A DNA stretch of 64,000 nt from positions 1-64,000 of the forward strand of contig JADJOY010000030.1 of the NCBI GenBank assembly GCA_016713535.1, in the 5' to 3' direction. Shown piece by piece: positions 44,256-52,203 of this stretch. Below the pieces are notes generated by a model. The model was not told the origin of the DNA, searched no databases, and saw nothing but the letters and a program-made list of their open reading frames with translations. This stretch comes from JADJOY01 sp016713535 [NCBI: Deltaproteobacteria bacterium]. GTDB taxonomy: Bacteria > JADJOY01. A program made the translations under genes and the position numbers. The stretch's first letter is position 1; every line of letters starts with the position of its first letter.

Positions 44256-45380
44256 GTGGGCGTCCGCCGATCCCGGCTTCGGCTGGTGCTCGTGGTCGCG
44301 CTCGCGACGGCGAGCGGTTGTGCGCGCGTGGGGTCTTCGCCCGGGACGCCTGCCTCGTCCGGCGCGCCTGGCATCGGCGGCGCATCCGCCACCCGCCTGG
44401 TGCGCGGGCGGTACGTGATGGGCACCGAGATGGTGCTCGAGCTCGCGGGCGCCAGCCGCGAGCGGCTCGTCGCCGCGAGCGAGAAGGCCTTCGCCGAGCT
44501 CGAGCGCGTCGAGGGGGTGTTCACGGACTGGAAGCCGGGAAGCGTGATCTGGGAGCTGAACGAGCGCGCCCAGGGCGCCCCGGTCACGGCCGCGGCCGAG
44601 GTCCTCGACCTCCTCGACCGCGCCAGCGCCGTGAGCGCCGAGACGGATGGCGCGTTCGACGTCACGTACCGCACCGTGGGGCGCTACTGGTCGTTCGCCG
44701 CGGGCAACGAGCGGATCGCGAGCGATACCGAGATCCGCGCCGCGCTGCCCCACCTCGGTTTCCGCAACGTCGTGCTCGATCGTGCCCGGAGCACCGTGCG
44801 CCTCGCCGACGCCGAGACCCGGATCGGACTGGGCGGGGTCGCCAAGGGTTATGCCGTGGATCGGGCGGTGGACCTGCTGCGCGCCGAAGGCGTCACCTCG
44901 GGCGTCGTGAACGCGGGTGGCGATCTGGCGGTCTTCCACGGCGGCTCGCCCGCCGCGGAGGCCACGCCGGTCGGCATCCGCGACCCGTCCAGGCTGGAGA
45001 TCACGCTCACGACGATCCGGGTGTGCAACGCGTCGGTCCACACCAGCGGTGACTACGAGCGCTACTTCGAGCGTGACGGCGTGCGCTACCACCACCTGCT
45101 CGACCCGCGCACCGGCCGCCCCGCGCGGGGGGCGCGGGCGGTGACCGTGGTCACGCCTGGCGACGGCACCCGCGCGGACGCGCTCGCGACGGGGCTCTTC
45201 GTGATGGGAGCGCAGCGCGCGGTCGCGTGGGCCGACGCCCACCCCGGGGTCGAGGTGCTGGCGGTGGCGCCCGACGGTGCGGTGCGCCGCAGCCGCGGCT
45301 GGGCCACGCTCGAGAACGACGGTGGCGGCGGATCGGCCGCCGATCGGGGGCGCGTCGACGGCTGCGCCGGCGCCGGCTGA
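44256..45380 (+). CDS. apbE: FAD:protein FMN transferase (ApbE), lipoprotein
   Basis: 374 residues, GTG start 7 bp after speD. Lipoprotein signal VLVVALATASGC. ApbE motifs: RYVMGTEMVLEL, ETDGAFDVTY, GLGGVAKGYAVDRAVDLL, VNAGGDLAVFHGG, and HHLLDPRTGRPARG with the metal-binding region ADALATGLFVMG. It attaches FMN to threonine in flavoproteins such as Nqr/Rnf subunits outside the cytoplasm. No such target is in this window. nikR follows 26 bp downstream. Confidence 0.92.
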   Translation: MGVRRSRLRLVLVVALATASGCARVGSSPGTPASSGAPGIGGASATRLVRGRYVMGTEMVLELAGASRERLVAASEKAFAELERVEGVFTDWKPGSVIWELNERAQGAPVTAAAEVLDLLDRASAVSAETDGAFDVTYRTVGRYWSFAAGNERIASDTEIRAALPHLGFRNVVLDRARSTVRLADAETRIGLGGVAKGYAVDRAVDLLRAEGVTSGVVNAGGDLAVFHGGSPAAEATPVGIRDPSRLEITLTTIRVCNASVHTSGDYERYFERDGVRYHHLLDPRTGRPARGARAVTVVTPGDGTRADALATGLFVMGAQRAVAWADAHPGVEVLAVAPDGAVRRSRGWATLENDGGGGSAADRGRVDGCAGAG

Positions 45381-45406
45381 GATCGGTGCGGTCGAAGGAG
45401 GGGACG

Positions 45407-45823
45407 ATGTCCAAGCTGGTACGTGTCACGATGTCGCTCGAGGAGTCGCTCATGAAGCGCCTCGAGAAGCTGGTCGAGTCGAGCCGCTACACCAACCGAT
45501 CCGAGTTCATCCGCGACATGATCCGCGAGCGCCTCGTCCAGCAGGCGTGGGACGGGAACGAGGATGCGGTCGGCACGGTGACGCTCGTCTACAACCATCA
45601 CAAGCGCAAGCTCACCCAGAAGCTGACGGAGCTGCAGCACCACCACCACACCAAGGTGCTGGCGGTGACGCACGTGCACCTCGACGAGCACCTGTGCGCG
45701 GAGACGATCCTGATGCGCGGACGGGCGCGCGAGATCCGTCAACTCGCGGATCTGCTGCGCCAGCAGAAGGGCGTGCTGCACGCCTCGCTCTCGACCAGCT
45801 CCACCGGGCAGGACCTGGACTGA
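45407..45823 (+). CDS. nikR: Nickel-responsive regulator NikR
   Basis: 138 residues. Ribbon-helix-helix at the N-terminus (KLVRVTMSLEESLMKRLEKL, YTNRSEFIRDMI) and a C-terminal ACT-like nickel domain with HHHHTKVLAVTHVHLDEHLC, which supplies the family's His-His-His-Cys site. It represses nickel uptake genes when nickel is sufficient. It lies directly before an ECF nickel/cobalt transporter operon, its expected target. ATG with GGAGGGG just upstream. Confidence 0.93.
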   Translation: MSKLVRVTMSLEESLMKRLEKLVESSRYTNRSEFIRDMIRERLVQQAWDGNEDAVGTVTLVYNHHKRKLTQKLTELQHHHHTKVLAVTHVHLDEHLCAETILMRGRAREIRQLADLLRQQKGVLHASLSTSSTGQDLD

Positions 45824-45857
45824 CGAGATGGGCCGGGCCAGTCGAATCATCCGGGTG

Positions 45858-45896
45858 GTACGATCGTCCGTATGAGGAACGATTCGGTCGTATGAA
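45858..45896 (+). promoter_or_regulatory. Candidate NikR half-sites
   Basis: CGTATGA occurs at 45869-45875 and 45889-45895, 20 bp apart in direct orientation, with a weaker GTACGA at 45858. GTATGA is the half-site of the E. coli NikR operator, which is however inverted (GTATGA, 16 bp, TCATAC). Position between nikR and the transporter supports a role. Confidence 0.35.
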
Positions 45897-45921
45897 CGGC
45901 CGAACGCACGACGAGCGCCCC

Positions 45922-46599
45922 ATGCACATCCTCGACGGTCTGGTGAGCGGTCCCATCAACGCCGCGACGTACCTGGTCTCGGGTGTGGCGGTGGCGGTCT
46001 CGGTGGCGCGCTCGCGCCGCACGCTGGAGGAGCGCCAGGTCCCCTTGCTCGGGGTCACCTCGGCGTTCGTGTTCGCGGCTCAGATGCTCAACTTCCCGAT
46101 CGCCGGCGGCACCAGCGGCCACTTCCTCGGCGGGGTGCTGAGCGCCGTGATGCTGGGACCGGCCAACGCGTGCCTGATCTTGTTCCTGGTGCTGCTGGTC
46201 CAGTGCCTGGGTTTCGCCGACGGTGGCATCACGGCGCTGGGGAGCAACTTCTTCAACATGGGGCTGGTCGGAGCGGTGGGCGGGTACGCGATCTTCCGTG
46301 CGCTGGTCGCGGTGCTGCCGCGTGGCCGCACGACGTTCCTCGCGGCGGTGGCGATCGCCTCGTGGTGCGCGGTGGTCGGCGGCGCCGCGGCGTGTGCGGT
46401 CGAGCTCGGCCTGTCGGGCAAGATGCCGATGGGGGTCGCCCTCGCCGCCATGGTCGGCGTCCACGCGCTCATCGGCATCGGCGAGGCGCTCATCACCAGC
46501 GTGGTGGTGTCGACGGTGATGGTCGCGCGGCCCGACCTGATCCAGGCGTGGCGGCGTCTCGCCCCACCCGCGGCGGCGCTCTCACCGGCCGCGACCTGA
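45922..46599 (+). CDS. cbiM: ECF nickel/cobalt transporter substrate-binding component (CbiM/NikM)
   Basis: 225 residues with six or seven membrane helices. I start it at the ATG of MHILDGLVSGPINA: in CbiM/NikM the free N-terminal Met-His binds the metal, so an upstream ATG at 45892 (ten extra residues) is unlikely. GGTSGHFLGGVLSAVMLGP and GNxF-like GSNFFNMGLVGA are family motifs. It is the S component of the transporter encoded by this and the next three genes. Specificity for nickel is inferred from nikR. Confidence 0.9.
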   Translation: MHILDGLVSGPINAATYLVSGVAVAVSVARSRRTLEERQVPLLGVTSAFVFAAQMLNFPIAGGTSGHFLGGVLSAVMLGPANACLILFLVLLVQCLGFADGGITALGSNFFNMGLVGAVGGYAIFRALVAVLPRGRTTFLAAVAIASWCAVVGGAAACAVELGLSGKMPMGVALAAMVGVHALIGIGEALITSVVVSTVMVARPDLIQAWRRLAPPAAALSPAAT

Positions 46600-46615
46600 G
46601 CGGCGGAGGTCTCTC

Positions 46616-46942
46616 GTGGATCGACGGGATCGGACGTTCATCGGCGTCGCGCTCGGCGTGACGTTGCTCCTCGCCGCGTTCGTGGCGCCGTTCGCGTCCA
46701 GCAAGCCCGACGGGCTCGAGAAGGTGCTCGCCGACAACGAGGTCACGGTGCCGGAGCCCGCGAAGAAGTCGGAGAGCGACTCGCCCTTCGTCGGCTATCA
46801 GGTGCCGGCGGTCGAGGACGAGAAGAAGATGATCGCGATCACGGGAGTGATCGGGCTCGCGGTGATGTTCTTCGGCAGCTACGCGATCGCGAAGATGATG
46901 GTGCGCGCCAAGAGGCGCGACGACGAGCGCAAGCAGCCGTGA
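46616..46942 (+). CDS. CbiN/NikN-like PDGLE-domain protein
   Basis: 108 residues, GTG start. Two membrane helices (FIGVALGVTLLLAAFVAPFA and IAITGVIGLAVMFFGSYAIA) flank an extracytoplasmic loop with the PDGLEKVL motif. CbiN/NikN associates with CbiM and is needed for metal loading. Overlaps cbiQ by 4 bp. Confidence 0.85.
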   Translation: MDRRDRTFIGVALGVTLLLAAFVAPFASSKPDGLEKVLADNEVTVPEPAKKSESDSPFVGYQVPAVEDEKKMIAITGVIGLAVMFFGSYAIAKMMVRAKRRDDERKQP

Positions 46943-47736
46943 GCGGGATCCACCTCCACGATCACGCCCACCCGCAGCCGCATGCGCACCTCGCGAGCGA
47001 CGTGCCGGCCTGGATCGCGGGCGCCGACGCCCGGGTGAAGCTGGCCACCGCGCTCGCGATGGTCGTGATCGCGGTCAGTACACCCCCCGAGTCCTTCATG
47101 GCGGCGGCTTGCTACTTCTCGATGCTCGGGCTGCTCGCGATCTGGTCGCGGATCTCGCCCCACGTGATCGTCACGCGGCTCGCGGCGGTGGTCCCGTTCG
47201 TCGCCTTGATCGCGCTCTTCGTGCCCTTCCTTCCCGACCCCTCGGGCGGGGCCGCGAGCTTCGGCGTGGGTGCGCTGCGTGTCCATCGCGCCGGGCTCGT
47301 CGTGTTCTGGAACGTGCTGTGGAAGGCGGTCTTCGGCGTGCTCACGCTCAGCTTGCTCACGTGGACCACGCCCTTCGAGCGGATCCTGCGCGCGCTCGAG
47401 GACCTGCGTACGCCCGCGGTGCTGGTGATGCTCACGAGCTTCACGTACCGCTACGCGTTCGTGCTCGCCGACGAGGTCCTGCGCATGCGGCGGGCGCGTG
47501 ACTCGCGCGGATGGGAAGGGCGCACGCTCGCGCAGGCGCGCACCATCGGCCAGATGATCGCGATGCTGTTCCTGCGTAGCTACGAGCGCGCCGAGCGCAT
47601 CCACCTGGCGATGCTCGCGCGGGGCTACGAGGGGCGGCCGCCGAGGCTCACGCGCGCGCCGCTCAGGCTGCTCGATCCCGCGGTCGCCGCGGGGATCGTC
47701 GCGCTCTTCCTGGTGTTTCGGCTGGGGGTGCGGTGA
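46939..47736 (+). CDS. cbiQ: ECF transporter T component (CbiQ/NikQ)
   Basis: 265 residues, GTG start overlapping the previous gene. A His-rich N-terminus (HLHDHAHPQPHAHL) may bind metal. Membrane helices follow, then the two coupling helices with RARDSRG and AMLARGYEG, the Ala-Arg-Gly motifs that contact the ATPase. GTGA overlap with cbiO. Confidence 0.9.
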   Translation: MSGIHLHDHAHPQPHAHLASDVPAWIAGADARVKLATALAMVVIAVSTPPESFMAAACYFSMLGLLAIWSRISPHVIVTRLAAVVPFVALIALFVPFLPDPSGGAASFGVGALRVHRAGLVVFWNVLWKAVFGVLTLSLLTWTTPFERILRALEDLRTPAVLVMLTSFTYRYAFVLADEVLRMRRARDSRGWEGRTLAQARTIGQMIAMLFLRSYERAERIHLAMLARGYEGRPPRLTRAPLRLLDPAVAAGIVALFLVFRLGVR

Positions 47737-48440
47737 CGGCGCCAGCGGTCGCGATCGAGTCGCTCGCCTTCGCATACCCCGACGGGACGCGCGCCCTCGA
47801 CGGGCTCGAGCTGCGCGTGGCCGCGGGTGAGCGTGTGGCGTTGCTGGGCGCGAACGGCGCGGGGAAGTCGACGCTGCTGCTTCATCTCAACGGCATCCTG
47901 GCGTGCTCGCCGAGCGTCTCGATCCTCGGCATGACCGTCGAGAAGTGCAACCTGCGCGAGATCCGGCGGCGCGTCGGGCTGGTGTTCCAGAACCCGGACG
48001 ATCAGCTCTTCTGCCCGACCGTGTTCGACGACGTCGCGTTCGGTCCGCGGAACCTCGGCCTCGCGGAGAGCGACGTCCGCGCCCGCGTCGCCGACGCTCT
48101 CGACGCGGTCGGGCTGCCGAACGCCGGTGAGCGCACCTCGTTTCACCTCAGCGTCGGTCAGAAGAAGCGGGTGGCCCTCGCCTCGGTCCTGGCGATGGGG
48201 TGCGAGGTGCTGGTGCTCGACGAGCCCACCAGCGCGCTCGATCCGCGGGGCCGCCGGGAGCTCATGGCGCTGCTCGAGGGGATCGGGCGCACGCAGCTCA
48301 TCGCCACCCACGACCTCGACTTCGTCGCGCGGCTGTGCGGCCGGGCGGTGGTCATGGCGCGGGGCCGCGTGGTCGCCGACGGTACTCCCGAGCGCATCCT
48401 CGGCGACCACGGGCTCCTCGAGGCCCACGGTCTCGCCTGA
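47733..48440 (+). CDS. cbiO: ECF transporter ATPase (CbiO/NikO)
   Basis: 235 residues. Walker A LLGANGAGKSTLLLHL, Q-loop VFQNPDDQLF, signature LSVGQKKRVALA (a variant of LSGGQ), Walker B VLVLDEPTSAL, switch His ATHDLDF. It drives nickel or cobalt uptake with CbiM, CbiN and CbiQ. The operon ends here; the structured repeat array begins 135 bp later. Confidence 0.92.
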   Translation: MTAPAVAIESLAFAYPDGTRALDGLELRVAAGERVALLGANGAGKSTLLLHLNGILACSPSVSILGMTVEKCNLREIRRRVGLVFQNPDDQLFCPTVFDDVAFGPRNLGLAESDVRARVADALDAVGLPNAGERTSFHLSVGQKKRVALASVLAMGCEVLVLDEPTSALDPRGRRELMALLEGIGRTQLIATHDLDFVARLCGRAVVMARGRVVADGTPERILGDHGLLEAHGLA

Positions 48441-48574
48441 GGCCTGCCGGCTCGGATCCGCGCGGGTCCGCGCTCGATTCCTGGCGCCCGACGAAGCGGG
48501 CGCGCGCAAGCCGCTCGGCACCGGTCTGGCGCAGAGTCAGGAGGCCGGTCCGGTTCGTCCGTGACCGCCGTTCG

Positions 48575-50488
48575 GGAGGGGCACGCGTCGCGTGCCCGGC
48601 GATACGAGCGGGCGCGTGCGTCGACGAAACCGCGGATCGCTGCACGATCGATCGTGGCGTACAGGGATCGACGCCCTCGTCTACGCGGCGCCGAGGCGTG
48701 TCGCCGGTCGCGCAACGCGCGACCCTCCGGCCCGCGGGGAGGGCGACGCGCCGCCGGCCCGGCGATACGAGCGGGCGCGTGCGTCGACGAAACCGCGGAT
48801 CGCCGCACGATCGATCGGCCGTACAGGGATCGACGCCTTCGTCTACGCGGCGCCGAGGCGTATCGCCGGTCGCGCAACGCGCGACCCTCCGAGCCGTGGG
48901 ACGGGCACGCGTCGCGTGCCCGGCGATACGAGGGTGCGCGTGCATCGACGAAACCGCGGATCGCTGGACGATCGATCGGCCGTACAGGGATCGACGCTTT
49001 CGTCTACGCGGCGCCGAGGCGTGTCGCCGGTCGCGCAACGCGCGACCCTCCGAGCCTGGGAGGGTACGCGTCGCGTGCCCGGCGATACGAGGGTGCGCGT
49101 GCGTCGACGAAACCGCGGATCGCTGCACGATCGATCGTGGCGTACAGGGATCGACGCCCTCGTCTACGCGGCGCCGAGGCGTGTCGCCGGTCGCGCAACG
49201 CGCGACCCTCCGGCCGAGGGAGGGGTACGCGTCGCGTGCCCGGCGATACGAGCGGTGCGCGTGCGTCGACGAAACCGCGGATCGCTGCACGATCGATCGG
49301 CCGTACGGGGATCGACGCCTTCGTCTACGCGGCGCCGAGGCGTATCGCCGGTCGCGCAACGCGCGACCCTCCGAGCCGTGGGACGGGCACGCGTCGCGTG
49401 CCCGGCGCGAGGGCGCGTGCATCGACGAAACCGCGGATCGCTGGACGATCGATCGGCCGTACAGGGATCGACGCTTTCGTCTACGCGGCGCCGAGGCGTG
49501 TCGCCGGTCGCGCAACGCGCGACCCTCCGGCCCGAGGAGGGCACGCGTCGCGTGCCCGGCGATACGAGCGTGCGCGTGCGTCGACGAAACCGCGGATCGC
49601 TGCACGATCGATCGGCCGTACAGGGATCGACGCCCTCGTCTACGCGGCGCCGAGGCGTGTCGCCGGTCGCGCAACGCGCGACCCTCCGGCCCGAGGGGAG
49701 GGGCACGCGTCGCGTGCCCGGCGATACGAGGGTGCGCGTGCGTCGACGAAACCGCGGATCGCTGCACGATCGATCGGCCGTACAGGGATCGACGCCTTCG
49801 TCTACGCGGCGCCGAGGCGTGTCGCCGGTCGCGCAACGCGCGACCCTCCGAGCCGTGGGAGGGCACGCGTCGCGTGCCCGGCGATACGAGGGTGCGCGGG
49901 CGTCGACGAAACCGCGGATCGCTGCACGATCGATCGGCCGTACAGGGATCGACGCCCTCGTCTACGCGGCGCCGAGGCGTGTCGCCGGTCGCGCAACGCG
50001 CGACCCTCCGAGCCGTGGGAGGGGCACGCGTCGCGTGCCCGGCGATACGAGCGGGCGCGTGCGTCGACGAAACCGCGGATCGCTGCACGATCGATCGGCC
50101 GTACAGGGATCGACGCCTTCGTCTACGCGGCGCCGAGGCGTATCGCCGGTCGCGCAACGCGCGACCCTCCGGCCCGAGGGAGGGCACGCGTCGCGTGCCC
50201 GGCGATACGAGGTGCGCGTGCGTCGACGAAACCGCGGATCGCTGCACGATCGATCGGCCGTACAGGGATCGACGCCCTCGTCTACGCGGCGCCGAGGCGT
50301 GTCGCCGGTCGCGCAACGCGCAACCCTCCGAGCCGTGGGAGGGCACGCGTCGCGTGCCCGGCGATACGAGGTGCGCGTGCGTCGACGAAACCGCGGATCG
50401 CTGCACGATCGATCGGCCGTACAGGGATCGACGCCTTCGCCTACGCGGCGCCGAGGCGTGTCGCCGGTCGCGCAACGCGCGACCCTCC
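48575..50488. repeat. Array of 12 tandem ~160-bp structured palindromic units
   Basis: The landmark gaaaccgcgg occurs at 48626, 48789, 48950, 49109, 49271, 49427, 49586, 49748, 49908, 50069, 50228 and 50387 (steps 156-163). Each unit reads GGAGGG; hairpin 1 (ggcacgcgtcgcgtgcc); CCGGCGATACG; an inner part bounded by GCGTCGA and TCGACGC; CGTATCGCCGG or CGTGTCGCCGG; hairpin 2 (ggtcgcgcaacgcgcgacc); CCCTCC. Outer arms pair with each other and inner arms with each other. Copies are 90% or more alike by eye. It has no start codons with ribosome sites; long frames through it are artefacts. The gap 48441-48574 holds a ctggcgcccgacgaagcgggcgcgcg hairpin. Confidence 0.92.
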
Positions 50489-50497
50489 GGGGCCGGT

Positions 50498-50548
50498 GGA
50501 GGGGCACGCGTCGCGTGCCCGGCGATACGAGCGGGCGCGTGCGTCGCC
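50498..50548 (+). repeat. Thirteenth, truncated unit of the array
   Basis: GGAGGGG, the cacgcgtcgcgtg hairpin and CCGGCGATACGAGCGGGCGC are present, then the sequence diverges at gcgtcgcctcgatcg. The right half is missing. Confidence 0.8.
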
Positions 50549-50578
50549 TCGATCGTTCGATCCCGGCACACCGGTTTC

Positions 50579-50604
50579 GGAGGGCCCGCCTCCCGGCGGG
50601 CCGG
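50579..50604 (+). repeat. Palindromic left half-unit downstream of the array
   Basis: GGAGGG, hairpin cccgcctcccggcggg, CCGG. The hairpin equals that at 37578-37613. A further hairpin ctggcgcccgacggagcgggcgcgctccag (bulged) follows at 50638-50667. Confidence 0.6.
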
Positions 50605-50712
50605 GGCGGTCGATCCGCGTGGGTCCGCGCTCGAGTTCCTGGCGCCCGACGGAGCGGGCGCGCTCCAGCCGCTCGGCGGTCGGCATCTGCGTCCAGCTGC
50701 GTCCAGCTTCCC

Positions 50713-50742
50713 TTGCGACGTCTTCGAGGCGCGCGCTAGGTT
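50713..50742 (+). promoter_or_regulatory. Sigma70-like promoter for the OMP gene
   Basis: TTGCGA (50713-50718), an 18-bp spacer, TAGGTT (50737-50742), 26 bp before the ATG; GGGGGA serves as ribosome site. Confidence 0.5.
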
Positions 50743-50768
50743 CCCTCGGCCTTTCTCCGGGGGGACTC

Positions 50769-51581
50769 ATGACTCGACGATCGACCGCGTTTGCGACGGT
50801 GCTGACGCTGGCGGCACTGCTGACGACGACTCCGCGCTCGCACGCCAAGGATCTCTCACAGCGCTTCGGGCTCGGCTTCCAGCTCAACGCCAGCAGTGCC
50901 GCGCCGGTGAGCGGTGAGCAGGGGCTCGGCGCGGGGTTCTCGGGACGCTATTGGATCGACCAGACCTGGGGCATCCAGGGGATCGCCGGCTTCAACGTGA
51001 GCTCGGTCGACGCGTTCGAGGTGGACGACGTCCAGGTCACCGAGAACGTGGACACGTTCGGGGTCTCCTTCGAGGGCAGGCTTCTCGCCAACGTCGTCGA
51101 CGAGACGAACATGCACCTCTACGCCGGCGGCCTCTTCGGCGTCTCGTACGCCGACGTGACGTACAACGACACGGGCGTCGACCACGTGGTGGGGAGCTTC
51201 GGCGCGCTGGGCGGCGCGGAGTTCTTCCTCCAGGGCCTGCCCAACCTGAGCCTCTCGACCGAGATCGGGCTCGCGGTCAACGTCGGTTCCGATCCCGACT
51301 TCGTGTCCGCCAGCACCACCGGAAACCTCTTCGGTGGGGTCGCGATCCACTATTACTTCGCCGAGGTCGGTCCGCCGCGAGGTGCGGCGATGGAAGCTGC
51401 GCCGAATCCGTCGGTCGTGCCGGCGCCACCGCCACCCGCACCGGCCGTCGCCCCGACACCGCCTCCGCGCGCGCCCACGCCGCCCCCGGCACCGAAGCCG
51501 GCGCCCACGCCGCCCCCGAAGCCCGCTCCCGCGCCGGTCCCGCCGCCCACGACCTCCCCGGACGGCTGGGAGATCCAGTGA
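50769..51581 (+). CDS. Outer-membrane beta-barrel protein with Pro-rich tail
   Basis: 270 residues. Sec signal peptide (FATVLTLAALLTTTPRSHA, cleavage near 26). The mature part alternates polar and aromatic residues in strands such as GLGAGFSGRYWIDQTWGIQG, NMHLYAGGLFGVSYADV and LFGGVAIHYYFAEV, as in small OmpA/OmpX-type barrels. The last 60 residues are Pro/Ala/Lys repeats (PTPPPKPAPAP) ending DGWEIQ. No peptidoglycan-binding domain follows. Function unknown. Confidence 0.78.
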   Translation: MTRRSTAFATVLTLAALLTTTPRSHAKDLSQRFGLGFQLNASSAAPVSGEQGLGAGFSGRYWIDQTWGIQGIAGFNVSSVDAFEVDDVQVTENVDTFGVSFEGRLLANVVDETNMHLYAGGLFGVSYADVTYNDTGVDHVVGSFGALGGAEFFLQGLPNLSLSTEIGLAVNVGSDPDFVSASTTGNLFGGVAIHYYFAEVGPPRGAAMEAAPNPSVVPAPPPPAPAVAPTPPPRAPTPPPAPKPAPTPPPKPAPAPVPPPTTSPDGWEIQ

Positions 51582-51618
51582 ACCTCGCGTCGAGCGCGCG
51601 AAACCTCGCGGAGCCGTC

Positions 51619-52203
51619 TCAGTAGAGCGTCGCGCGAGGCTCGAGGCTCCCGATCACCTCGGCCTCGATCTCCGCGAGCTGCGCCAGCCGCGAGCGGATC
51701 TCGTCCTCGCCGAAGTACTTTGCGGCGAGTGACGGATAGAGCTCGGCGTGACCCGCCTCGCCGACCGCGAAGGTCCGGTAGGCGACGGCGAGCTCGCGGT
51801 CCGGGAGCGCGTCGCCCAGCAGGCCGAATCGCTCGGCGGCGCGAGATTCCACCACACCCGCCAGCAGCATCCGGTCGAGAAAGCGCTCGTCGCGGCCATG
51901 ACGGAGCTTCTCGAGCATCGGGTTCACGTACCGATCCTTGCTGTCGGGCCGCAGCGTGAGCCCGCGGCGCTCCATGAGCGCGTAGACTTGCTCGAAGTGC
52001 GCGAGCTCCTCCTGGGCGAGGCGGATGAGCGGCGGCAGGATGCGCGTGCGGTCCGGGAACTTGACCACGAAGCTCATCGCCTGGACCGAGGCCTTGCGCT
52101 CGCAGTTGGCGTGATCGGCGAGGAAGCCGTCGAGATCGGCGACCACCGCCGCGACCCAGCGTGAGTCGCTCGGCACCAGCAGGGGGACACTCCGGGACGC
52201 CAT
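51619..52203 (-). CDS. miaE: tRNA-(ms2io6A)-hydroxylase MiaE
   Basis: 194 residues. It hydroxylates the isopentenyl group of ms2i6A37 in tRNA with a diiron centre. Ligand-bearing motifs: DHANCERKASVQAMSF (Glu), AQEELAHFEQVY (Glu, His) and GEAGHAELYPSLA (Glu, His). Usual family length. The ATG at 52203 is antiparallel to and overlaps the start codon of the divergent GT2 gene (CCATGG). A GTG nine codons in is the only other plausible start before the first ligand. Confidence 0.88.
   Translation of the reverse strand: MASRSVPLLVPSDSRWVAAVVADLDGFLADHANCERKASVQAMSFVVKFPDRTRILPPLIRLAQEELAHFEQVYALMERRGLTLRPDSKDRYVNPMLEKLRHGRDERFLDRMLLAGVVESRAAERFGLLGDALPDRELAVAYRTFAVGEAGHAELYPSLAAKYFGEDEIRSRLAQLAEIEAEVIGSLEPRATLY

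Noticed and set aside
48141-48574. Metal riboswitch near the nickel operon
   Set aside because: No conserved nickel/cobalt riboswitch core was recognisable upstream of cbiM or downstream of cbiO; protein-based NikR control is sufficient.
48575-50488. CRISPR array
   Set aside because: The period is about 160 bp with almost no unique spacer between units, units are internally palindromic, and no cas genes are near.
48200-51581. Several open frames of 700-1000 codons through the 160-bp array on both strands
   Set aside because: They are in-frame readings of the tandem repeat, Arg-rich, present on both strands, and only the last 270 codons (from 50769) encode a recognisable signal peptide and barrel.
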